A stretch of 41,515 nucleotides of DNA from Flavobacteriales bacterium (lineage in GTDB: Bacteria > Bacteroidota > Bacteroidia > NS11-12g > UBA955): the NCBI GenBank assembly GCA_947487175.1, contig CANKVM010000014.1:1-41515 (forward strand), read 5' to 3'. Position 1 is the stretch's first letter. The number at the start of each line of letters is the position of its first letter. The translations under genes and the position numbers were made by a program. Shown piece after piece: positions 1 to 10,655 of this stretch. The notes below the pieces were generated by a model that was not told the DNA's origin, ran no database searches, and worked only from the letters and a program-made list of their open reading frames with translations.

Positions 1-2
1 CT

Positions 3-3000
3 TGGATTGAGTTTGCAACTGATGTAAACGCGGTAATGTATGCTTATATCGATCGTAAAAAGAAATTCCCGGTTACCACACTTTTGCGTGCTATCGGTTT
101 CGAAAGTGATAAAGATATTTTAGATATTTTTGGATTAAGCGAAGAAGTGAAAGTTTCTAAAGCTGGTCTGAAAAGAATTATTGGTCGTAAATTAGCCGCA
201 AGGGTTTTACGTACCTGGATTGAAGATTTTGTTGATGAAGATACTGGTGAAGTTGTTTCTATTGAGCGTAACGAAGTTATTTTGGAGCGTGATACAGAAA
301 TTACTGAAGACCATATTGATGTTATTGTTGATGCAAATGTTAAATCTATCATCTTAAGTACTCAAGGTGAAGGCGACATTGATTACAACGTAATTTATAA
401 TACTTTACAAAAAGATACTTCTAACAATGGTAAAGAAGCATTAGAAGTGATCTATCGTCAATTAAGGAATGCAGATCCACCGGATGAAGAAACAGCTCGC
501 GGAATTATTGAGCGTTTATTCTTCTCAGATAAGCGTTACGATTTAGGCGAAGTTGGTCGTTATAGAATTAACCAAAAGTTGGAAATTAATACTCCAATGG
601 ATGTTAAAGTATTAACGAAAGACGATATTATTTCAATTATCCGTTATTTGATTGAACTTTACAACGGTTCAGAAATATTAGATGATATTGATCACTTGAG
701 TAACCGTCGTGTTCGTACAGTTGGTGAACAATTGTATGCTCAGTTCGGTGTAGGTTTAGCAAGAATGGCTCGTACCATTCGTGAGAAAATGAATATTCGT
801 GACAATGAAGTATTTACCCCACAAGATTTGGTAAATGCGAGAACATTGTCATCGGTAATCAATTCTTTCTTTGGAACTAACCAGCTTTCACAGTTCTTAG
901 ATCAAATTAATCCACTTGCCGAAATTACACACAAACGTCGTTTGAGTGCACTTGGGCCTGGTGGTTTGAGTAGAGAACGTGCAGGTTTTGAAGTACGTGA
1001 CGTACATTATACCCATTATGGTCGTTTATGTACCATCGAAACTCCAGAAGGTCCAAACATTGGTTTGATTTCTTCGTTGTGTGTTCACGCGAAAATCAAC
1101 GGTATGGGATTCTTGGAAACTCCGTATAGAGAAGTAGTTGATGGAAAAATTTCTGGTGTAATTACTTATTTGAGTGCAGAAGAGGAAGATGGCAAAACAA
1201 TTGCACAGGCCAATGCTGTATTGGATGAAAAAGGTAACTTTATTACTCCTTATGTGAAAAGTAGAAAAGAAGGTGATTTTCCTTCAGTTCTTTCTTCACA
1301 ATTGGATTATATGGACGTTGCCCCTAACCAGATTGTTTCTATTGCTGCATCGTTGATTCCTTTCTTGGAGCATGATGATGCCAACCGTGCATTGATGGGA
1401 TCGAACATGCAACGTCAAGCAGTTCCATTGTTGAAGCCTGAAGCTCCAATTGTTGGTACTGGTTTGGAAGAAAAAGTTGCGAGAGATTCTCGTTCTATGA
1501 TTAATGCGGAGGGAAATGGTGAAGTTGTTTCTGTTGATGCGCGTGAAATTACAATTCGTTATGATCACAATGATGATGATGATTTGGTAAGTTTCACAGG
1601 TGATACAAAATCTTACAGCTTAATTAAATTCCGTAGAACTAACCAAAATTCATGTATCAATTTGCGTCCTTTGGTTCGCAAAGGTGATAAAGTAAAAAAA
1701 GGTCAAGTTATTTCTGAGGGATATGCTACTCAAGGTGGTGAATTGGCTCTAGGAAGAAACTTGCAAGTAGCCTATATGCCATGGCAAGGTTATAACTTTG
1801 AGGATGCGATTGTAATTTCTGAAAAAGTTGTAAAAGACGATTGGTTTACTACTATTTATATTACTGAATACGAATTAGAAGTTCGTGATACTAAGCGCGG
1901 TGAAGAAGAATTAACAAACGATATTCCAAATGTGAGCGAAGAAATGACGCGTAACTTGGATGAAAATGGTTTGATTCGTATTGGTGCTGAAGTAAAAGAA
2001 GGCGATATTCTAATTGGTAAAATTACTCCTAAAGGAGAAACTGAACCATCACCTGAAGAAAAATTGTTAAGAGCAATTTTCGGAGATAAAGCGGGCGATG
2101 TGAAAGATGCTTCTTTGAAAGCGCCTCCAGGTGCACAAGGAGTTGTAATTACTAAAAAATTATTCAGCAAAACTAAAAAAGATAAAGCAGTTCGTACAGC
2201 TGATAAAGGCAAATTAAATCGCCTTGAAGAAGATCACAAAAAAGAACTAGCGGCATTGAAAGACGAATTGGTTAAAAAACTATTCCAATTAGTGAATGGT
2301 AAAACTAGCCAAGGAGTTTACAATATGTACAGTGAGGAATTGATTCCAAAAGGTACAAAATTCTCTCAAAAGAATTTGTTGAGTATTGATTATTCAAATG
2401 TGAACTATCATAATTGGGCATCTGACGACGAAAGAAATGAATTAATTGTACGTGCGTTGACAAACTATATCAACTTGCATAACGATAAAATTACAAACTT
2501 TAAGCGTGAGCATTATTCAATTAGTGTGGGTGATGAATTGCCAACAGGAATTCTTCAATTGGCTAAAGTTTATGTTGCTAACAAACGTAAATTGAAAGTT
2601 GGAGATAAAATGGCAGGTCGTCATGGTAACAAGGGTATTGTTGCAAGAATTGTACGTGAAGAGGATATGCCATTCCTAGATGATGGAACTCCTATGGATA
2701 TCGTTTTGAATCCATTGGGTGTACCTTCTCGTATGAACTTGGGTCAAATTTATGAAACTGTATTGGGATGGGCTGGTAAAGAATTAGGTGTGCGTTTTGC
2801 AACCCCAATTTTTGACGGTGCGTCTTTAGATGAAATCAAAGAATACACAGACAAAGCAGGTGTTCCTACAAATGGTTTGGTGTATTTGAATGATGGATTA
2901 TCAGGAAACAAATTTGATCAACCAACAACAGTGGGTGTAAGTTACATGTTGAAACTTGGTCACATGGTTGATGATAAAATGCATGCGCGTTCAATTGGTC

Positions 3001-3278
3001 CTTATTCGTTGATTACTCAACAACCATTAGGTGGTAAGGCTCAATTTGGTGGTCAGCGTTTTGGTGAGATGGAGGTTTGGGCATTGGAAGCATTTGGTGC
3101 GGCTAATATCCTTCGTGAAATCTTAACAATTAAGTCTGATGACATCACTGGTAGAGCTAAGGCATATGAAGCCATTGTGAAAGGTGATAACATTACAAGC
3201 ATTAATACCCCTGAGTCGTTTAATGTATTGTTGCACGAGCTCCGTGGTTTGGGCTTAGAAGTAACCTTTTTGGATTAA
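3..3278 (+). CDS. rpoB: DNA-directed RNA polymerase subunit beta (5'-truncated by window)
   Basis: Beta subunit of RNA polymerase, forming half of the catalytic cleft. The reading frame is open from base 3 and already reads as internal RpoB (WIEFATDVN), so the ATG at base 36 is an internal methionine and the real start lies upstream of the window. The rifampicin region is clear: QLSQFLD followed by [15 protein letters not shown], with the usual drug-contact residues (E. coli Q513, D516, H526, S531 equivalents) unchanged. The conserved ETPEGPN, the GRHGNKG region and the C-terminal [20 protein letters not shown] block are all present. The gene ends 19 bases before rpoC, the usual rpoB-rpoC operon. 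Identification is certain; only the N terminus is missing. Confidence 0.99.
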   Translation, partial: WIEFATDVNAVMYAYIDRKKKFPVTTLLRAIGFESDKDILDIFGLSEEVKVSKAGLKRIIGRKLAARVLRTWIEDFVDEDTGEVVSIERNEVILERDTEITEDHIDVIVDANVKSIILSTQGEGDIDYNVIYNTLQKDTSNNGKEALEVIYRQLRNADPPDEETARGIIERLFFSDKRYDLGEVGRYRINQKLEINTPMDVKVLTKDDIISIIRYLIELYNGSEILDDIDHLSNRRVRTVGEQLYAQFGVGLARMARTIREKMNIRDNEVFTPQDLVNARTLSSVINSFFGTNQLSQFLDQINPLAEITHKRRLSALGPGGLSRERAGFEVRDVHYTHYGRLCTIETPEGPNIGLISSLCVHAKINGMGFLETPYREVVDGKISGVITYLSAEEEDGKTIAQANAVLDEKGNFITPYVKSRKEGDFPSVLSSQLDYMDVAPNQIVSIAASLIPFLEHDDANRALMGSNMQRQAVPLLKPEAPIVGTGLEEKVARDSRSMINAEGNGEVVSVDAREITIRYDHNDDDDLVSFTGDTKSYSLIKFRRTNQNSCINLRPLVRKGDKVKKGQVISEGYATQGGELALGRNLQVAYMPWQGYNFEDAIVISEKVVKDDWFTTIYITEYELEVRDTKRGEEELTNDIPNVSEEMTRNLDENGLIRIGAEVKEGDILIGKITPKGETEPSPEEKLLRAIFGDKAGDVKDASLKAPPGAQGVVITKKLFSKTKKDKAVRTADKGKLNRLEEDHKKELAALKDELVKKLFQLVNGKTSQGVYNMYSEELIPKGTKFSQKNLLSIDYSNVNYHNWASDDERNELIVRALTNYINLHNDKITNFKREHYSISVGDELPTGILQLAKVYVANKRKLKVGDKMAGRHGNKGIVARIVREEDMPFLDDGTPMDIVLNPLGVPSRMNLGQIYETVLGWAGKELGVRFATPIFDGASLDEIKEYTDKAGVPTNGLVYLNDGLSGNKFDQPTTVGVSYMLKLGHMVDDKMHARSIGPYSLITQQPLGGKAQFGGQRFGEMEVWALEAFGAANILREILTIKSDDITGRAKAYEAIVKGDNITSINTPESFNVLLHELRGLGLEVTFLD

Positions 3279-3297
3279 TATTCCCTAAAAAAACAAG

Positions 3298-6200
3298 ATG
3301 CAAATTCAAAAGAAAACACAAAAAATCGGAAGCAATTTTAGCAAGATTAGAATCTCGTTAGCTTCTCCTGAAAATATACTTCGTCGTAGCTTTGGTGAGG
3401 TTGTAAAACCAGAAACCATCAATTACAGAAGCTATAAACCTGAAATGGGTGGATTGTTCTGTGAGCGTATTTTTGGTCCAATCAAAGATTACGAATGTCA
3501 TTGCGGTAAATACAAAAGAATCCGTTACAAAGGAATCGTTTGTGACCGTTGTGGTGTAGAAGTAACTGAGAAAAAAGTACGTAGAGAGCGTATGGGACAC
3601 ATCAATTTGGTGGTTCCTGTAGCGCATATCTGGTATTTCCGTTCTTTACCAAATAAAATTGGATATTTATTGGGTATCCCTACTAAAAAGTTAGACATGG
3701 TTGTTTACTACGAACGTTATGTAGTAATTCAAACGGGTAATGCTACGAATGTAGGATACTTAGATCTTTTGACAGAAGAAGAATATCTAGATATTCTAGA
3801 TTCTTTGCCAAAAGAGAATTCAATGTTAGACGATCATGATCCTAACAAATTTGTTGCCAAAATGGGAGCAGAAGCGTTAGAAGATTTGTTGAAACGTGTG
3901 AACTTGGATAAATTAAGTTACGACTTAAGAATTCAAGCAGCTACAGAAACATCTCAACAGCGTAAGCAAGAAGCACTTAAGCGTTTGAAAGTAATTGAAG
4001 GTTTCCGCAGTGCGCAAACTACCGGTGAAAACAGACCAGAGTGGATGATTATGAAGATGTTGCCTGTAATTCCACCAGAATTGAGACCTTTGGTTCCTTT
4101 GGAAGGTGGACGTTTTGCAACCTCTGATTTGAATGATCTTTATCGTCGTGTAATTATTAGGAACAACCGTTTGAAGCGTTTGGTTGAAATCAAAGCTCCA
4201 GATGTAATTCTTCGTAATGAAAAACGTATGTTGCAAGAAGCGGTAGATTCTTTATTAGATAATACCCGTCGTGCATCTGCTGTTAAGTCTGAAGGTAACC
4301 GTCCGTTGAAATCTTTGAGTGATATGCTTAAAGGTAAACAAGGTCGTTTCCGTCAAAACTTATTAGGTAAGCGTGTTGATTATTCAGGTCGTTCTGTAAT
4401 TGTAGTTGGACCAACACTTAAATTAAATGAGTGCGGTTTACCAAAAAATATGGCTGCTGAATTGTTTAAACCATTTATCATTCGTAAGTTAATCGAAAGA
4501 GGAATTGTTAAAACTGTTAAAACAGCGAAGAAAATAGTTGAGAAAAAGGATCCAGTAATTTGGGATATTCTTGAGAATATTTTGAAAGGACATCCGGTAT
4601 TGCTTAACCGTGCTCCTACGTTGCATAGATTGGGTATCCAATCTTTCCAACCTAAGTTGATTGAAGGTAAAGCAATTCAATTACATCCTTTGGTGTGTGC
4701 TGGTTTCAACGCCGATTTTGACGGTGACCAAATGGCGGTACACGTTCCATTAGGAAATGCTGCAATTGCTGAAGCTCAATTGTTAATGCTTGCTTCTCAC
4801 AATATCTTAAATCCTGCTAATGGTATTCCAGTAACAGTGCCATCACAGGATATGATTTTGGGATTGTACTATATTACTAAAGAAAGACTTTCAACCGATA
4901 AACATCAAGTTATTGGTCAAGGTTTGTCTTTTTACGGTGCAGAAGAAGTAATTATTGCATATAACGAAAAACGTGCTGATTTGCATGCGAAAATTAAATG
5001 TCGCGTGAGAATCAAAGAAAACGGTGAATTGATTTGGAAAGTAATTGACACAACTGTTGGTCGTGTATTATTTAACGAAGTAGTTCCTTTAGAAGTTGGT
5101 TATATCAATGAATTGTTAAAGAAAAAGAATTTGCGTGACATCATCTCTGAAATTATTCGTTTCTCAGGTGTTGCTGCTGCAGCTGAATTCTTAGATAATA
5201 TTAAAAATCTTGGTTTCCATTATGCGTTTAGAGGTGGATTAAGCTTTAACTTAAGTTATGTGCGTATTCCAGATGAGAAAAACATTTTGGTAAACAAAGC
5301 AATGGAAGAAGTAATTGAAATCCAATCGAATGCCGATATGGGATTCATTACCAACAACGAGCGTTATAACCAAGTAATTGATTTATGGACAAGGGTGAAC
5401 AACCAATTGGCTAGAGTATTAATTACTGACTTACAAAATGACGATCAAGGATTCAACCCAATTTATATGATGTTGGATTCTGGAGCGAGGGGTTCTAAAG
5501 AACAAATTCGTCAGCTTGGTGGTATGAGAGGTTTGATGGCTAAACCGCAAAAGAACATTGGTGGTGCTGGAGATACAATTGAAAATCCAATTATTTCTAA
5601 CTTTAAAGAAGGTTTGAACGTATTGGAATATTTCGTATCTACCCACGGTGCTCGTAAAGGTTTGGCAGATACAGCGTTGAAAACTGCGGATGCGGGTTAT
5701 TTAACTCGTCGTTTGCATGACGTTGCTCAAGATGTTGTTATCATTGAACGCGATTGTGGTACTTTACGTGGTATTAACATGAGTGCAGTTGTTGAAAATG
5801 ATGAGATTACAGAATCATTATACGATCGTATTTTAGGTAGAACTGCTTTAGACGATATTTATCATCCTACAACAGGAGCAATGGTATGCGCAGCAGGTCT
5901 TGAAATAGATGAAATCAAAGCTAAAGATATCGAAGATGCTGGAATTGAGGAAATCGAAATCCGTTCAGTATTGACTTGCGAAACTTTAAGTGGTGTTTGT
6001 GCGCGTTGTTATGGACGTAACTTGTCTACTGGTAGAATGGTTCAATCTGGTGAAGCTGTTGGTGTAATTGCAGCACAGTCAATTGGAGAACCAGGAACTC
6101 AGTTAACACTTCGTACATTCCATACAGGGGGTGCGGCATTGAATATTGCGGCTGAAAATACACTTGAAACTAAGTATGAAGGTGTAGTGAGTATTGATAG

Positions 6201-7596
6201 CATGAGAACTGTTATTAAAGAAGTTACTGATGATTCAACTGGTGATATCAAGCAAACAGAAATCGTATTGGGTCGTTCAGGTGAAATTAGAATCTTAGAT
6301 CCTAAAACCAAAACTATTATCACAAGTTTCAACGTACCTTATGGTGCGCATCTTTTGGTAAAAGAAGGAATGAAGGTGAAAAAAGGTGATAAAATGTGTA
6401 CTTGGGATCCATTTAACACGTTGATTATATCTGATATTGATGGTGCCGTAAGTTACGAGCAAATCATTGAAGGTATTAACATGCGTGAAGAAGGTGATGA
6501 GCAAACAGGATTGTCAGAATTGGTAATCATTGAGAGCAAAGACAAAACCAAAGTACCAGTTATTCGCGTTGAGGGTGAAGAAGGAACAGTTAAAACGTTT
6601 AACATGCCTTTGAAAGCAATTTTGGTAGCTAAGAAAAATGCCGTTATTAAAGCCGGTGATATTTTGGCTAAAATTCCAAGAAGTGCTACAAGAACCCGTG
6701 ATATCACAGGTGGTCTTCCTCGTGTAACTGAATTATTTGAGGCTAGAAATCCTTCAAATCCAGCCGTTGTTGCTGAAATTGATGGTATCGTAACCTATGG
6801 TATTTCAAAAAGAGGTAACCAAGAAATTATCATTAACTCTAAAGATGGAGAAGTGAAGCACTATCAAGTTGCTTTGTCTAAGCACATTTTGGTGCATGAT
6901 GGTGATTATGTTCGCGCAGGTCAACCTTTGTCAGATGGTGCTATTACCCCTCAAGATATCTTAAGAATTGAAGGTCCAGCTTCAGTACAACGTTATGTAT
7001 TAAATGGAATTCAAGAGGTTTACAACCTTCAGGGTGTAAAAATCAACGATAAGCATATTGAAGTAATTGTACGTCAAATGATGCAAAAAATGGAAATTAT
7101 GGATCCAGGAGATACGCGTTTCCTTGAAAGTGAAGCCGTTGATAAATGGACTTTGCAAAGAGAAAATGATTGGATTTATGACAAGAAGTTTGTAAGTGAT
7201 GCAGGCGAAAGTACTGAAATGCATGCTGGACAGATTGTAAGTTTGAAAGACTTACGTCAAGAAAATAGCGCATTGCGTCGTCAAGATAAAAAAGTGGTAC
7301 AATACCGTGATGCAGTTCCTGCAACAGCAACTCCAATTTTGCAAGGTATTACCAAAGCGTCTTTGGGTACTCAAAGCTTTATGAGTGCTGCTTCTTTCCA
7401 AGAAACTACAAAAGTTTTGAATGAAGCCGCAATTTCTGGTAAAGTAGATGAGTTAAGAGGTTTGAAAGAAAATGTAATCGTAGGTCACTTAATTCCAGCG
7501 GGTACAGGTATGCGTCGTTTCGACAACGTAGTAACTGGATCGCTAGAAGAATACGAACGTTTGATGGCAACCAAATACGAAGAAGAGGAAGCTTAA
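3298..7596 (+). CDS. rpoC: DNA-directed RNA polymerase subunit beta'
   Basis: Largest subunit of RNA polymerase, 1432 residues, complete. The N-terminal zinc site uses C67, C69, C82 and C85. The catalytic Mg2+ loop NADFDGDQM carries the three aspartates D473, D475 and D477. A second zinc site is visible as C820, C894, C901 and C904. The trigger-loop region ([16 protein letters not shown]) follows. The ATG at 3298 gives the expected N terminus, 19 bases after the rpoB stop, so the two are co-transcribed. A strong hairpin terminator follows the stop codon. Length is normal for Bacteroidota. Confidence 0.99.
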   Translation: MQIQKKTQKIGSNFSKIRISLASPENILRRSFGEVVKPETINYRSYKPEMGGLFCERIFGPIKDYECHCGKYKRIRYKGIVCDRCGVEVTEKKVRRERMGHINLVVPVAHIWYFRSLPNKIGYLLGIPTKKLDMVVYYERYVVIQTGNATNVGYLDLLTEEEYLDILDSLPKENSMLDDHDPNKFVAKMGAEALEDLLKRVNLDKLSYDLRIQAATETSQQRKQEALKRLKVIEGFRSAQTTGENRPEWMIMKMLPVIPPELRPLVPLEGGRFATSDLNDLYRRVIIRNNRLKRLVEIKAPDVILRNEKRMLQEAVDSLLDNTRRASAVKSEGNRPLKSLSDMLKGKQGRFRQNLLGKRVDYSGRSVIVVGPTLKLNECGLPKNMAAELFKPFIIRKLIERGIVKTVKTAKKIVEKKDPVIWDILENILKGHPVLLNRAPTLHRLGIQSFQPKLIEGKAIQLHPLVCAGFNADFDGDQMAVHVPLGNAAIAEAQLLMLASHNILNPANGIPVTVPSQDMILGLYYITKERLSTDKHQVIGQGLSFYGAEEVIIAYNEKRADLHAKIKCRVRIKENGELIWKVIDTTVGRVLFNEVVPLEVGYINELLKKKNLRDIISEIIRFSGVAAAAEFLDNIKNLGFHYAFRGGLSFNLSYVRIPDEKNILVNKAMEEVIEIQSNADMGFITNNERYNQVIDLWTRVNNQLARVLITDLQNDDQGFNPIYMMLDSGARGSKEQIRQLGGMRGLMAKPQKNIGGAGDTIENPIISNFKEGLNVLEYFVSTHGARKGLADTALKTADAGYLTRRLHDVAQDVVIIERDCGTLRGINMSAVVENDEITESLYDRILGRTALDDIYHPTTGAMVCAAGLEIDEIKAKDIEDAGIEEIEIRSVLTCETLSGVCARCYGRNLSTGRMVQSGEAVGVIAAQSIGEPGTQLTLRTFHTGGAALNIAAENTLETKYEGVVSIDSMRTVIKEVTDDSTGDIKQTEIVLGRSGEIRILDPKTKTIITSFNVPYGAHLLVKEGMKVKKGDKMCTWDPFNTLIISDIDGAVSYEQIIEGINMREEGDEQTGLSELVIIESKDKTKVPVIRVEGEEGTVKTFNMPLKAILVAKKNAVIKAGDILAKIPRSATRTRDITGGLPRVTELFEARNPSNPAVVAEIDGIVTYGISKRGNQEIIINSKDGEVKHYQVALSKHILVHDGDYVRAGQPLSDGAITPQDILRIEGPASVQRYVLNGIQEVYNLQGVKINDKHIEVIVRQMMQKMEIMDPGDTRFLESEAVDKWTLQRENDWIYDKKFVSDAGESTEMHAGQIVSLKDLRQENSALRRQDKKVVQYRDAVPATATPILQGITKASLGTQSFMSAASFQETTKVLNEAAISGKVDELRGLKENVIVGHLIPAGTGMRRFDNVVTGSLEEYERLMATKYEEEEA

Positions 7597-7613
7597 TTTA
7601 ACTTAATCCATAC

Positions 7614-7645
7614 AAAAGGGCTACCTAAATGGTAGCCCTTTTTTT
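7614..7645 (+). terminator. Rho-independent terminator of the rpoBC operon
   Basis: An 8-bp GC-rich stem GGGCTACC / GGTAGCCC with a 5-base loop TAAAT is followed by seven T residues. It starts 18 bases after the rpoC stop codon. The four A's before the stem can pair with the T tract, so it may also work weakly on the other strand. Confidence 0.93.
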
Positions 7646-7646
7646 G

Positions 7647-7682
7647 TTTAGACAGTTTAGACGGATTAAACAGAATAGACGG
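7647..7682. repeat. Four-unit 9-nt tandem repeat (TTAGAC family), third copy
   Basis: Four consecutive 9-base units: TTTAGACAG, TTTAGACGG, ATTAAACAG and AATAGACGG, followed by ATT. It begins two bases after the T tract of the rpoC terminator. The same 9-mer, also in four units and also followed by ATT, occurs at 26341-26376 (minus orientation) and 31165-31200. This copy is the most diverged and lacks the mini-hairpin half found at the other two sites. Confidence 0.8.
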
Positions 7683-7776
7683 ATTCAATTGAATTGCTTG
7701 TATATTCAATTAATACGTTTAATCACATATTGATATGGTTCGTTAAAATAAGTTATTTTTCTTATTTACAATGTCC

Positions 7777-7784
7777 TATGTTTG
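7777..7784 (+). promoter_or_regulatory. TAnnTTTG promoter core of the TM2 gene
   Basis: TATGTTTG matches the Bacteroidota -7 consensus. Only 6 bases separate it from the ATG at 7791, so the mRNA would have almost no leader. No clear TTTG box lies 19-21 bases upstream. Confidence 0.45.
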
Positions 7785-7790
7785 TGAATT

Positions 7791-8003
7791 ATGAAATCAA
7801 AAACAGTAGCATTATTATTATGGTTTTTTCTTGGTTGGATATCAGCACATAGATTTTATGTGGGTAAAACAGGAACCGGAATTCTATATCTAGTTACAGG
7901 TCAGCTTATAGGATTTGGTTGGGTTGTAGATCTTTTCTTAATTGGGTCTATGGTAGACAATTATAATAACAAAAAGAAATTTGATCAATTACAAATGAGA
8001 TAA
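7791..8003 (+). CDS. TM2 domain-containing small membrane protein
   Basis: A 70-residue protein that is essentially one TM2 domain: a first membrane segment (about residues 5-18) ending in GWISAHRFYVGKTGTGILY, then a second segment (about 29-52) rich in G and ending in DLFLIGSMVDNYN. The pattern of G/H/RFY/G and D-x-F at the second helix is typical of the family. The molecular function of bacterial TM2 proteins is not established. It stands alone between the rpoC terminator and a convergent ABC exporter, with its own promoter core 6 bases before the ATG. Confidence 0.9.
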   Translation: MKSKTVALLLWFFLGWISAHRFYVGKTGTGILYLVTGQLIGFGWVVDLFLIGSMVDNYNNKKKFDQLQMR

Positions 8004-8036
8004 TTACAAATTTATAAAGATCTTGCCCAAAGGTTG

Positions 8037-9797
8037 TTATTTCAAATAACCCTCTTGGCTATTTTTATACAAATTGTTGTAAACGCCATTCAAACTGATA
8101 AGTTTTTCGTGATTTCCGCGCTCGATAATTTGTCCCTTATCAATTACTATTATTTCATCGCAGTTTTGAATTGTACTTAATCTGTGTGCAATTACAATGG
8201 CTGTTCTTTTTGCTAACAGGAGTTGAATTGCGTTTTGAATTAATTCTTCTGTGTGCGAATCAATTGAACTTGTTGCCTCATCCAATACAATCATATCGGG
8301 CTTCATTGTAAGTGCCCTAATGAATGAAATCAACTGTCTTTGTCCTTGAGAAAGTGATAAACCTCTTTCCTTTACATTGAAATCAAATCCACCAGGTAAT
8401 TTTTCAATAAAATCATAAGCGCCTATTTCTCGGGCAACTTTTTCAATTTCAGAGGAACTTACATCCTGATTTTTAAGCACCAAGTTGCTTTTTATACTCC
8501 CCGAGAATAGAAATACATCTTGCAAAACAACAGCAATTCTCTTTCTTAAAGTAGGTAAGTGAAAGTCGTTTACGTTTTTGCCGTCAATAAGAATATCGCC
8601 TTTTTGGTGTTGGTACATTTGGGTAACCAAATTGGCAATGGTTGTTTTTCCACTGCCTGTTGCCCCCACAATGGCCAACGATTTGCCTGCTTCAATGGTA
8701 AATGAAATGTCCCTCAATATCCAATTTTCATCATTATAAGCAAACCAGATATTTTTGAATTCAATATCTCCATTTATTTTTTGAGGGATGAAACTTCCGG
8801 TTTTTTCAATGTTTTCTTCAGAATCGATAAGCAAGAATATCCTTTCGGCACTTACAATTCCCATTTGGATATTGTTAAATCGATCTGCAATAGCGCGAAC
8901 AGGTCTAAAAAACAAGTTAATGAACATGATAAATGCTGTTAGTTCACCCAAATGGATTGCTTGGTGCAAAACGGCTTGGCTACCATAACTTACAATTATT
9001 GCAAAAGCAACCGCAATTAACGCTTCAACAATTGGAAAGAATATAGAGTAATAGAAAACACTTCTGATATTGGCATCTTTGTGTTTTTTATTGATGGCTT
9101 CGAATTTTTCATATTCGCGTTCTTGCTGATTGAACAGTTGAACAATTTGCATGCCCGTTATTCTTTCTTGTAAAAACGCATTCAAATTGGCAACTTGGTT
9201 GCGTACTTCCTGAAATGTATCGCGAATACCTTTTCTGAATTTGTTTGCACTATACATCAAAACAGGAATCACCAATAAGGTTAAAAATGTAAGTTTTACA
9301 TTGATGTAAAACATACAAACCAAGATGGCAATAATTTGAATCAGGTCACCGAGAATAGTAATAATTCCCGATGAAAATAAGTCTGTGATTGTTTGAATGT
9401 CGGAGATGCTTCTTGTTACGGCAGTTCCGACTGGTGTTTTGTCAAAAAAGCTTAATTTTAATCGAATAAGATGGTCATAAACAAACTGTCGGAGTTTTAA
9501 AATAATTGATTGGGCAATTCTCTCCGATAAATATGCATTTACGAATCCAAGTCCTGCTTGTATTACCAACCAAATAACCAAAATGCCACACCAAAAAGAC
9601 AGCAAGTGGAATTTATTGGCTAAAATTACTTGGTCAATTACAATTTTATATAAGTAGGGTTGTGTTGCAGTAAGTAAACTTTGAATAATTGTTAAAGAAA
9701 TAGCGAGTACAATCCATGTTTTTTGAAATTGTGCCAATTTGAGCAATCTCAATAATAAATGCCATTGTGAGGTGAATTTGGTTTTCTTCTCGGTCAT
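8037..9797 (-). CDS. ABC transporter, fused permease and ATPase (MsbA/MdlB-like exporter)
   Basis: A 586-residue half-transporter. Six membrane helices occupy about residues 25-320 (ABC transporter type 1 fold), followed by a nucleotide-binding domain from about 345. The Walker A GATGSGKTT is near residue 380, the Q-loop follows (VLQDVFLFSG), the signature LSLSQGQRQ is near 481, Walker B MIVLDEATSS is near 500, and the switch histidine is in IVIAHRLST. All catalytic residues are present, so it should be an active homodimeric exporter of lipid or drug-like substrates; the substrate cannot be read from sequence. It is a single gene, convergent with the TM2 gene and divergent from dNK, with a TAGTTTTG core 7 bases before its ATG. 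Confidence 0.93.
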   Translation of the reverse strand: MTEKKTKFTSQWHLLLRLLKLAQFQKTWIVLAISLTIIQSLLTATQPYLYKIVIDQVILANKFHLLSFWCGILVIWLVIQAGLGFVNAYLSERIAQSIILKLRQFVYDHLIRLKLSFFDKTPVGTAVTRSISDIQTITDLFSSGIITILGDLIQIIAILVCMFYINVKLTFLTLLVIPVLMYSANKFRKGIRDTFQEVRNQVANLNAFLQERITGMQIVQLFNQQEREYEKFEAINKKHKDANIRSVFYYSIFFPIVEALIAVAFAIIVSYGSQAVLHQAIHLGELTAFIMFINLFFRPVRAIADRFNNIQMGIVSAERIFLLIDSEENIEKTGSFIPQKINGDIEFKNIWFAYNDENWILRDISFTIEAGKSLAIVGATGSGKTTIANLVTQMYQHQKGDILIDGKNVNDFHLPTLRKRIAVVLQDVFLFSGSIKSNLVLKNQDVSSSEIEKVAREIGAYDFIEKLPGGFDFNVKERGLSLSQGQRQLISFIRALTMKPDMIVLDEATSSIDSHTEELIQNAIQLLLAKRTAIVIAHRLSTIQNCDEIIVIDKGQIIERGNHEKLISLNGVYNNLYKNSQEGYLK

Positions 9798-9804
9798 TAC
9801 GGCA

Positions 9805-9812
9805 CAAAACTA
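9805..9812 (-). promoter_or_regulatory. TAnnTTTG promoter core of the ABC exporter
   Basis: On the minus strand TAGTTTTG lies 7 bases before the ATG at 9797. It fits the -7 consensus fully. A TTTG box at the expected upstream distance is not evident. Confidence 0.45.
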
Positions 9813-9885
9813 CTTTGAAGTTTCCAATTGCCCTAATTCTATTAGTGTCTTCGGGTAATTGTGTAAAACTTTTGTAGGTAAATGA

Positions 9886-9918
9886 TTTGCATAACCCCTT
9901 AAGGATTAGTTAATATTG
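9886..9918 (+). promoter_or_regulatory. Promoter of the dNK operon
   Basis: A TTTG box (9886-9889) is followed 21 bases later by TAATATTG (9911-9918), which is one mismatch from TAnnTTTG. The ATG at 9923 comes 4 bases after the core, implying a leaderless or near-leaderless transcript for the operon that follows. Confidence 0.55.
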
Positions 9919-9922
9919 CAGT

Positions 9923-10540
9923 ATGGCTCGTCACATTGCAATTGCTGGAAATATTGGTGCAGGAAAAACTACTTTAACTCATTTGTTATCTAAACATTAT
10001 GGTTGGGAAATGCAATTGGAAGATATGGATGACAATCCATACATTTCTGATTTTTACGAAGACATGCAACGTTGGAGTTTTAATTTACAAGTATATTTTT
10101 TAAATACGCGTTGGAAACATGTTCAAGATATTCGCAAAGGCGAAAAAACGGTTGTTCAAGATCGTACCATTTATGAAGATGCCTATATTTTTGCGCCAAA
10201 TTTACATTCAATGGGTTTGATGAGCACGCGTGATTTTGAAAATTATAGCCGCATATTTGAAAATATCAGCACCCAAATTGCACAACCAGATTTATTGATT
10301 TATTTACGTGCCTCAATTCCTAAATTGGTTGATCAAATTCAAATGCGTGGACGTGATTATGAAGATGCCATTCGTTTGGATTATTTAAAAAGATTGAATG
10401 AGCGTTATGAAGCATGGATTGGCGATTATAAAGGCCAATTGTTGATTTTTAACGTAGACGATATGGACTTTCAAGAAAACCCAGAAGATCTATCTCAAAT
10501 TATTGCACAAGTTGAAAGCACATTGAACGGTTTGTTTTAA
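9923..10540 (+). CDS. Deoxynucleoside kinase (deoxyadenosine/deoxyguanosine kinase family)
   Basis: Phosphorylates deoxynucleosides to monophosphates in the salvage pathway, using ATP or another NTP. The 205-residue protein begins with the P-loop GNIGAGKTT (residues 8-16), then the substrate-binding W and Q residues (RWSFNLQVYFLNTRW), the DRT motif (QDRTIYEDAYIF, equivalent to ERS in animal enzymes) and a lid-like arginine region (QIQMRGRDYE). Length and motifs match bacterial dAK/dGK proteins. Which base is preferred cannot be told from sequence. It heads a tightly packed operon, and its TAA overlaps the ATG of the thioesterase remnant (TAATG). Confidence 0.92.
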   Translation: MARHIAIAGNIGAGKTTLTHLLSKHYGWEMQLEDMDDNPYISDFYEDMQRWSFNLQVYFLNTRWKHVQDIRKGEKTVVQDRTIYEDAYIFAPNLHSMGLMSTRDFENYSRIFENISTQIAQPDLLIYLRASIPKLVDQIQMRGRDYEDAIRLDYLKRLNERYEAWIGDYKGQLLIFNVDDMDFQENPEDLSQIIAQVESTLNGLF

Positions 10541-10653
10541 TGTCTTTAGATTACACAGAATATCTTTCTTTGGTTCAGGTTCGCCCTGATGATATTGATT
10601 TATTTGGCCATTTGCACAGTGCTAAATACTTAAATACAATTCCTTACATTTGA
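10540..10653 (+). pseudogene. N-terminal remnant of a 4HBT (hotdog) acyl-CoA thioesterase
   Basis: A 37-codon frame whose ATG overlaps the dNK stop codon (TAATG). It reads as the first strand and helix of a YbgC/FadM-type thioesterase: VQVRPDDIDLFGHLHSAKYL corresponds to the family pattern VrwsDxDafGHvnNa.Yl, including the catalytic-loop aspartate and the GH pair. It then runs into TGA at 10651-10653. A full 4HBT protein has about 130 residues, so roughly 100 are missing, and the next gene starts 2 bases further on. The simplest reading is a deletion that removed the rest of the gene and brought the BatA-like gene up against it. The alternative is a short functional peptide, which I think unlikely. 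Confidence 0.7.
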
Positions 10654-10655
10654 AT

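Noticed and set aside
780-1080. Possible rifampicin-resistance substitutions in rpoB
   Set aside because: The main contact residues are unchanged. The differences seen (I for N at E. coli 518, A for S at 522) look like ordinary phylum-level variation.
44-7336. Many 60-120-codon antisense frames within rpoB and rpoC
   Set aside because: They are mirror images of well-conserved coding sequence, have no promoter or start signal, and encode Ser/Thr/Asn-rich strings with no family resemblance.
8036-8050. AT-rich palindrome GTTATTT-C-AAATAAC at the ABC exporter stop codon as terminator
   Set aside because: Only A/T pairs apart from one G-C pair, overlaps the coding end and lacks a T tract; too weak to call.
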